DNA from: Gonium pectorale
Lineage: Eukaryota; Chlorophyta; Chlorophyceae; Chlamydomonadales; Volvocaceae
Assembly (NCBI GenBank): GCA_001584585.1
Contig: LSYV01000014.1
Coordinates: 493,928-505,154, forward strand
Reading direction: 5' to 3'
DNA length: 11,227 nucleotides
Shown: positions 6,699 through 11,227 of the stretch, piece by piece
How the letters are laid out: each line of letters opens with the position of its first letter
Numbering within the stretch: position 1 is the first letter of the stretch
The notes under the pieces: model-generated
Seen by the model: only the letters and a program-made list of their open reading frames with translations
Database searches by the model: none
Told to the model about the DNA's origin: nothing
Program-made: the position numbers and the translations under genes

Positions 6699-9600
6699 GT
6701 AGGTCCGGGGTGCCCATCCAGGAGGGTAGGAGGATGATATGTGTGTGCGTACGGCATGATGGCCGGCGGACATGGGTCGCTAATATGATGTACCTCACCT
6801 TGTCCACTTCGGCTTGAGTCGGGAGTTCGCTGGGACCTCTACGCTCCAAGAAATGCTGCTGACAGCTAGGTTCGCCTAGGTTTGCGGTGGCTTACCAAGC
6901 AAATCCCTGAATAAGAGTCTATCCATCCCTTCATTGTGCCCGATCAGCACACCCGTCTCTCCATACGTCTTCACCCATCAGTCCATTCTTGTGTAAGTGC
7001 ATAAAGCTTTATACCCTACCAAGGTATATACATTCCTGTATCTCATGTCCCATGCATCCAGTTACGGTGCCACTGAGTGGACGTTCCGCGAGTTCCAGCT
7101 GGCGGACAACGAGAAAAAAACCATCCTGCCCGTGTGGCACAGCGGGCCCTACCCGCCAGATAAGCTGAAGATCTTCCTCAGCGGCATGCAGCGCGTGCCC
7201 CAGGGCAACAAGCCCCTGGTGGAGTGCGACTTTGGGGACAGCATGCAGCAGGTGCTGGCCTGCCTGCACCGTGAGGGCTGCCTGCCCCTCAACCAGCAGC
7301 AGGACCCGAGACCGCAGCACGCATCGTATGGAAGGTCACTCCAGCAGCACGAGGCCGAAATGGCGGACCCCACAAAGCTGCTAGAAATGCAGCAGCAGAG
7401 AGGGGCTGGCGCAGGGAGGGAAGTGCAGCAGCAGGGCGGGCCCCCCACACCCACGCGTGCCGTGCCATCCCAGCAGCAGGCGGGGGGCTTGTTATCACCA
7501 TCAGCAGGGCCCCCCACGGCTGCACCAGAGAAAGCCTTCCAGCAGCAGCCGACGCAGCAGCAGCAGGGGGCGGTGGTGGCTCAAGGGATCCCAGAGGCGG
7601 CCGCCCCTACGAGCTTGCCCCAGCTGCAACCGACAGCAGCAGTGATGGAAGCTTCCGTCTTGAGCGCCGAAAATGCCAAGCAGGTATGCATGGTTGATGC
7701 ATATATAGAAGGATATGGAAAAGGGCTCTACGTCAGGTCCTCTCATTGTCTCAGAGACCAACCGCATCCTGCCTTGCATGGGATTTGCACCGGTATATAT
7801 GGGTATGCTCTTTATGAAGGTAGGTGCCGATCGATGATGCTTGTGAGCCCACGAAGCTTACTTTGGACATCCCGCTCATATAAACGCAGTTTGAGGGGCT
7901 CTGCACGGCGTGCCTGTCTGGCGACCTGCTCACGGTGCAGCGGGTGCTGGCGGGCGCACGGAATGCCAAGGCCATCGCCAACCAGGCAAAAGAGGTATGC
8001 GCAAGCCTGGTATTCTAGTTGCTGCAATATGGCTTTGAGATGTGCATTGCCGGAGCATGCAAGGGGCTGGTCTGAGCTTTTCATACAGCAACGTGTGTCT
8101 AGCTAGAAACTATGCACCTTTCTGACGACGTCTGCAGGATGGCCGAACGCCACTCCACATCGCTGCATCGAACGGCCACGTAGAGGTGGTGCAGGTTCTG
8201 GTGCAGGCGGGCGCGAACAAGGAGGCGGTGGAGGAGGTGAGCTGTGTTTGTGTATGATTGGGGCTCACGAGTCCTGGCCTTACATTCCCTTCGGGATGAC
8301 TCCTTGTCGACAACCGGGCCCCAACTTCTGGTGAGCCTTCTGTACATAAATGCCTGTGCCATGTCTGCGTTGCTCCACAGGACGGCTGGACTCCGCTCTA
8401 CATGGCCGCCAAGAACGGCCACGTGGAGGTGGTCGGGGCGCTGCTCAAGGCGGGCGCAAACAAGAACACAACTGAAAAGGTGGGGACTGCCTGTGGGGCT
8501 TGGTGCGCCCGGCTTGCGTGTGAGAGTGAGCATGCCCGGTATAGTCGGGTGGCGGGTATGGTGCCGCACCGTAATAACGCCACACGCATGTACACGAACA
8601 CATAGACGGGCCGGATCGGTTCTCAATGGTTCCCTATCCTGTCCACTTGCTCGCAGGATGGCTGGAGCCCTCTGTATGCTGCCGCCCATAACGGCCACGT
8701 TGAGGCGGTTCAGGTGCTGCTGCAGGCGGGCACAAACAAGGAGGCGGCGGACAAGGTGGGTCGGGTGGTAGTGCTCCTCGCATTCCTCCGTAATTGGCGT
8801 CCAACAGGCAATACATCGGTTGGAGGTTAAGCCCGGGTGAGGGAGGAGGTGGTGGTGGTGTGTGGGTGGGGGGGAGGAGGAGGCCGCCCCCGTCTGAACG
8901 ACACATACATGGGAGGGCTCCCAAACAAGGGCTGGCGGCGGAAAGAAGGCTGATGTGTGGGGTTCCACTACTTCCGCCCACCCCAGCCACTTTGGCATGC
9001 TCAGCAATGGTCTACTGTCCTTACTAATTGCTTTCTCTGGTTCTGTCCTGTTATAGAAGCGCGTGTCTGGTACAGAAGTGGGGTAGGCGGCAATACTAGC
9101 TACCCAGCTAGCTAGCATGACCCCCTGCTGCCCCCCCCCACTTACGCGGGAGGAGCCAGGGAAAGGAGGCGGGAAAAGGAGCAGCAGCAGGGAGCAGAGA
9201 GCAGCAGGGGGGGCAGCAAAAGGGGGCCGCATCCGTCCTTGCGGAATGACGCCCCTGTCACACACTCCTCGCTCGCGATGGACAGTACAACGAGGCATGG
9301 CAGGCATGCAGACAAAAACCTTAACCTCGCTCTGTGCTTCTCATGGAGGCTTCTGGGTGAAAACCCAAATTCGGATAGATGCTGCTAACAACACTTAACG
9401 GTCGGCCGGGTGGTAACCGATCACCTGGGTAACGGCGTTATGCGACCCCATACACGCGCTGCCTCACCCCCTGCCCACAGGATGGCAGGACCCCTCTGTA
9501 CGCCGCCGCTTGTAACGGCCATGTGGAGGTGGTCCAGGTGCTGCTGCAGGCGGGCGCAAACAAGAACGCTTCGGAGGTGGGTCCATCCGATGACGGTGTT

Positions 9601-10793
9601 CCCCATGCTGCACCTCTATCTTCGGGAGGACGGTCGAGGTCCAGTGCTGTTGCAGCAGTCAATCTATCGGCTGATGGACAGGCACTTAACTGACCACAAA
9701 TCGAAGCACATAGCTCATGTGGGTCTGCTGACGTATCCTTTACTTCGTGGCTTGTGGATACATCATGCTGCCACATACACTTGCTTGTGTGCGTCTAACC
9801 GGGGTTGCGTGCTGGGGTTGTGTAGATGGGCTCTCAACTGCAACGGCAAGCATTTGGATGGTCGCAGAATGAAGGCTGGACCCCGCTGCACGTCGCCGCT
9901 CAGTCTGGCCACGTGGAGTTGATGCAGGCGCTGCTGCAGGCGGGCGCAAACAAGAACGCAATAGCAAAGGTGGGTCTCGCAGGTTCAGTGTCATTCCAAT
10001 TGTCATGCTGACATCTGCACGGTGCGCGCACATGTGCCGAGCGAGGTTAAGCCATCAATACTGAAGGCCCAAGAAGTTCAAAAGCAATGTGTCATTATGT
10101 GCAGCAGCGCAAGATTCTCGCTCATCGACACATATGCTGATGGTCAGTTGTCACTCATCTTGGCCTCTACTTGTCTGGATTTATGCTTTCTCCACCGTTC
10201 GAACGACATGTCTCGCAGGCTGGCTGCACGGCCCTTCACGTCGCTGCTCGGAGCAATCATGTGGAGGTGGTTGGGATGCTGTTGCGGGCGGATGTGGACA
10301 AGGAAGTGGCAAGGAAGGTGGGTGCATACATACCGGACGAGGTGAGGTCATCTGCCTAATCTTCCGTGCTCCTATGTCGGCTCTGGTTGCTTGGGGTCCG
10401 TTTGCTATCGTCCACTACGTATGTTGTCCTTGCAATCGCTGGCAACTGTAGCAGTTCGCTCGAATTAGCTTGAGGACTCGCATTGTCTGTAAGATTGCCC
10501 TGCCGGTTGTTGGATCCCGGGAGCATGGATGTTACCGTCTGACTGAATTGGTTGCGTCATAAGGTTTTGGAGAGCGCTCTTTTTGAATTGTACTTGTGGT
10601 TTCGATGGGAATAAGAAGGCACACGACAGGTAGCCCTCGCACTTGCCTCTCGTCTCACGCCACCCTGGTACCTCCGGCCACTGGAAAACTGCAGGCTGGC
10701 TCAACGCTACTCCACATCGCCGCTCGGAGCGGCATCGTGGAGGCGGTGGGGGCACTGCTGCAGGCGGGCGCAGAGATAGAAGCCATGGAGGAG
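6394..10793 (+). CDS. Module 2: TIR, Q-rich linker, ankyrin-repeat protein (possibly continuous with module 1)
   Basis: Spliced model with exons 6394-6698, 7062-7683, 7890-7994, 8138-8236, 8381-8479, 8657-8755, 9481-9576, 9868-9969, 10219-10317 and 10695-10793, about 575 codons. All introns are GT...AG; every boundary is phase 0 except the intron inside the TIR domain. Order is a complete TIR domain, a linker of about 145 residues, the N-cap repeat, then seven ANK repeats. TIR plus ANK without an NB-ARC suggests a cytosolic sensor or scaffold using TIR NADase or assembly activity, by analogy with known TIR families; no direct evidence of function is in the sequence. There is no in-frame ATG before the first TIR strand, so the start codon must be in an upstream exon, possibly in module 1. 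The 3' end is unclear; a decayed ANK exon follows. Confidence 0.82.
6699..7061 (+). other. Intron splitting the TIR domain, 363 nt
   Basis: GTAGGT donor, CAG acceptor at 7059-7061. Splicing restores SPT-YGATEW without a frame change. The intron falls just before the helix with the presumed catalytic glutamate. A TGTAA pentamer is at 6992. Nothing else was recognised. Confidence 0.8.
7062..7683 (+). CDS. Exon: TIR C-terminal half plus short linker, module 2
   Basis: One base completes a split Thr codon, then 207 codons; donor GTATGC. It begins YGATEWTFREFQLADNEKK, giving W-x3-E at the TIR catalytic helix, then TILPVWHSGPYPP (strand D region) and the conserved VPQGNKPLVECDF block. The linker that follows is Q-, P- and A-rich with several QQQ runs. 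It is about a quarter of the module 1 linker length: it keeps the two ends and about one 23-residue unit but lacks the 54-residue units. Its last 58 or so codons (PPTAAPEK to SVLSAENAKQ) closely match module 1. Confidence 0.88.
7890..7994 (+). CDS. Exon: N-capping ankyrin-like repeat, module 2
   Basis: Exon of 35 codons, phase 0-0; CAG acceptor, GTATGC donor. It begins FEGLCTACLSGDLLTVQRVL and ends NAKAIANQAKE, the direct counterpart of 2507-2611 with conserved core residues. It opens the ankyrin stack. Confidence 0.87.
8138..8236 (+). CDS. Exon: ANK repeat a', module 2
   Basis: Exon of 33 codons, phase 0-0; CAG acceptor, GTGAGC donor. It encodes DGRTPLHIAASNGHVEVV followed by QVLVQAGANKEAVEE. 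It is the partner of 2947-3045; the consensus W after DG is replaced by R. Confidence 0.9.
8381..8479 (+). CDS. Exon: ANK repeat b', module 2
   Basis: Exon of 33 codons, phase 0-0; CAG acceptor, GTGGGG donor. It encodes DGWTPLYMAAKNGHVEVV followed by GALLKAGANKNTTEK. It is the partner of 3781-3879 through GALLKAGANK. Confidence 0.9.
8657..8755 (+). CDS. Exon: ANK repeat g, module 2
   Basis: Exon of 33 codons, phase 0-0; CAG acceptor, GTGGGT donor. It encodes DGWSPLYAAAHNGHVEAV followed by QVLLQAGTNKEAADK. It has no positional partner in module 1, although the second half resembles 4478-4579. TPL is replaced by SPL. Confidence 0.9.
8835..8885 (+). repeat. G-rich / GGT-GTG simple sequence
   Basis: Purine- and G-biased low-complexity stretch including GGTGGTGGTGGTG and a run of seven G at 8868-8874. 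It is intronic. Confidence 0.75.
9147..9226 (+). repeat. Purine-rich low-complexity tract
   Basis: Strand-biased G/A-rich block with AGCAGC repeats and G runs of 3, 5 and 7 bases, just downstream of a C-rich stretch (9121-9139). It is intronic. The abrupt C-to-G strand switch could favour hairpin or quadruplex structure. Confidence 0.6.
9481..9576 (+). CDS. Exon: ANK repeat h, module 2
   Basis: Exon of 32 codons, phase 0-0; CAG acceptor, GTGGGT donor. It encodes DGRTPLYAAACNGHVEVV followed by QVLLQAGANKNASE. It is one residue shorter than the usual 33, at the 3' end. The Cys-Asn codons create a TGTAA pentamer (9511-9515) inside the exon. It has no positional partner in module 1. Confidence 0.9.
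9868..9969 (+). CDS. Exon: ANK repeat c', module 2
   Basis: Exon of 34 codons, phase 0-0; CAG acceptor, GTGGGT donor. It encodes N-EGWTPLHVAAQSGHVEL followed by MQALLQAGANKNAIAK. It is the partner of 4159-4260 by the extra leading residue and the MQALLQ and NAIA features. The upstream intron end also shares the ATGGGCTCTC segment seen at 4099. Confidence 0.9.
10219..10317 (+). CDS. Exon: ANK repeat e', module 2
   Basis: Exon of 33 codons, phase 0-0; CAG acceptor, GTGGGT donor. It encodes AGCTALHVAARSNHVEVV followed by GMLLRADVDKEVARK. It is the partner of 4932-5030. TPLH has become TALH and the AGANK loop has become ADVDK. Confidence 0.88.
10318..10694 (+). other. Intron, 377 nt
   Basis: GTGGGT donor, CAG acceptor. 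It includes a TGTAA pentamer at 10488-10492. No coding sequence or repeat was recognised. Confidence 0.7.
10695..10793 (+). CDS. Exon: ANK repeat i, module 2
   Basis: Exon of 33 codons, phase 0-0; CAG acceptor, GTGAGC donor. It encodes AGSTLLHIAARSGIVEAV followed by GALLQAGAEIEAMEE. The conserved P of TPLH is L and the GH pair is GI, so this repeat is diverged. The good donor implies at least one further exon downstream. Confidence 0.87.
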
Positions 10794-10898
10794 GTGAGCA
10801 CTTCACGCAATTGACGCCATGCATGCCAATCTAAGAAAAATACACAGCCAGTGAACATGAGGCGTCTGCTGCGACTACCGGCATGTTTGCAATCTTAG
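10794..10898 (+). other. Probable last intron in the window
   Basis: It begins GTGAGC and may end at a TTAG at 10895-10898 just before the decayed ANK exon. The acceptor is uncertain because the exon behind it is broken. Confidence 0.4.
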
Positions 10899-10992
10899 GA
10901 ACAATGGCCGGAGTCCCTCTTACATTGGCAGACAGTGCGGCCACGAAGAGACGGTTGCAGCAGGCGGGCGCAAACAAGGCAACTGAGCAGAC
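10899..10992 (+). pseudogene. Decayed ankyrin-repeat exon
   Basis: From 10903 the frame reads NGRSPSYIGRQCGHEETV, an eroded ANK repeat (DGRTPLY..., GHVEVV). The DNA between the CAC of GH and the AGANK loop is then about 8 nt shorter than in intact exons, so the LQQAGANKATEQ tail continues in another frame; the first frame hits TGA at 10984-10986. The usual GTGGGT/GTGAGC donor after the repeat is missing (GAGCAG is followed by ACGGGG). Splicing from the previous phase-0 donor to TTAG would give a third frame, stopping at 11127-11129. It is either a pseudo-exon or a degenerated stretch reused as a terminal exon. Confidence 0.6.
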
Positions 10993-11153
10993 GGGGTTGT
11001 TGCTGCATCATGTCAAGTTCAATAGTTGCATGCATGAATGCCTCGGCGGTGGATGCTCTATGTGTGACAAGGATGCGGGCTCCGTGCAGTATGTATGTGC
11101 TGCCCAATAGCACAGCAAGAAACTGGTGATGTGAGCTTTCAGCTAATATACAC
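10993..11153 (+). other. Sequence after the decayed exon; possible 3' end
   Basis: The frame carrying LQQAGANK stays open to a TAG at 11108-11110, and the phase-0 frame runs to a TGA at 11127-11129. Neither tail resembles a known domain. There is no TGTAA in this stretch, so no polyadenylation site is evident. Confidence 0.35.
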
Positions 11154-11227
11154 ATATGTTGTTCCTTTTCAACACATATTGGGTCCGCAATAAGGGTCCC
11201 AATGTGTGTTGAAAAGGAACAACATAT
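11154..11227. repeat. 30-bp inverted repeat at the window edge
   Basis: Arm 11154-11183 and arm 11198-11227 are reverse complements at 29 of 30 positions, with a 14-nt loop. The arms include ATATGTTGTTCC and TTTTCAACACA. It reaches the last base, so it may extend further. It could be the end of a MITE-like hairpin element, a strong RNA or DNA hairpin, or a fold-back assembly artefact; the single mismatch argues against simple duplication of a read. Confidence 0.85.

Larger units (their letters stand above)
8756..9480 (+). other. Intron, 725 nt, with G-rich tracts
   Basis: GTGGGT donor, CAG acceptor. It contains a G-rich, purine-biased block at 8835-8885, a run of nine C at 9131-9139 and a second G-rich block at about 9147-9226. 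No coding sequence was recognised on the + strand. Several GGG runs could form G-quadruplexes on the transcript strand. Confidence 0.65.

Noticed and set aside
8099..9307. A 402-codon open frame on the minus strand
   Set aside because: It runs antisense through three clear ANK exons and their introns. Its recurrent peptide VCARLQQ...HLHVAV is just the reverse complement of the ANK exon consensus, and it includes low-complexity runs from the G/C-rich intron. No domain is recognisable.
2947..10793. A CRISPR or other direct-repeat array, suggested by regular similar 99-bp units
   Set aside because: The units are translated ANK repeats flanked by splice sites, with irregular spacing of 140-1070 nt and unrelated intervening sequence.
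10883..11110. A separate small gene of 75 codons starting with ATG at 10883
   Set aside because: Its middle is the frame-shifted tail of a decayed ANK exon (LQQAGANK), so it is a by-product of the array rather than an independent gene, though it might serve as a terminal exon.

Overview
The window looks like nuclear DNA of a green alga, probably Chlamydomonadales or volvocine. Coding blocks are GC-rich and short. They are bounded by clean GT...AG sites (donors mostly GTGGGT, GTGAGC or GTATGC; acceptors CAG or TAG) and separated by introns of about 140-1070 nt. There is no sign of bacterial operons, Shine-Dalgarno sites or CRISPR. The lineage call is an inference from gene style; no marker gene is present.

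All recognisable coding sequence is on the + strand and forms two tandem copies of one module: TIR domain, then a Q/A/G/P-rich low-complexity linker, then an N-capping ankyrin-like repeat, then a row of ankyrin (ANK) repeats. Almost every ANK repeat sits in its own phase-0 exon of 96-102 nt. Module 1 (329-6200) enters in the second half of its TIR domain; the first half must lie upstream. It has a 581-codon TIR/linker exon, the cap exon and six ANK exons. Module 2 (6394-10793) has a complete TIR domain split by one intron, a shorter linker, the cap exon and seven ANK exons, followed by a decayed eighth ANK exon.

The TIR exon of module 2 has no usable start codon. It opens with a degenerate ANK repeat start and is in phase with the last ANK exon of module 1 only 193 nt upstream. 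The two modules may therefore be one long TIR-ANK-TIR-ANK gene rather than two genes. Both TIR copies keep a W-x3-E motif where TIR NADases carry the catalytic glutamate. The product is plausibly an innate-immunity-type or signalling protein: ANK repeats for binding and TIR for NAD+ cleavage or TIR-TIR assembly. That function is inferred from families, not shown here.

Introns hold possible mobile-element traces: a tRNA-like T-arm/B-box on the - strand near 5451-5467, several perfect hairpins, and a 99-codon open frame on the - strand in the 735-nt intron. There are also G-rich and GT-rich simple repeats. The window ends in a 30-bp, nearly perfect inverted repeat.
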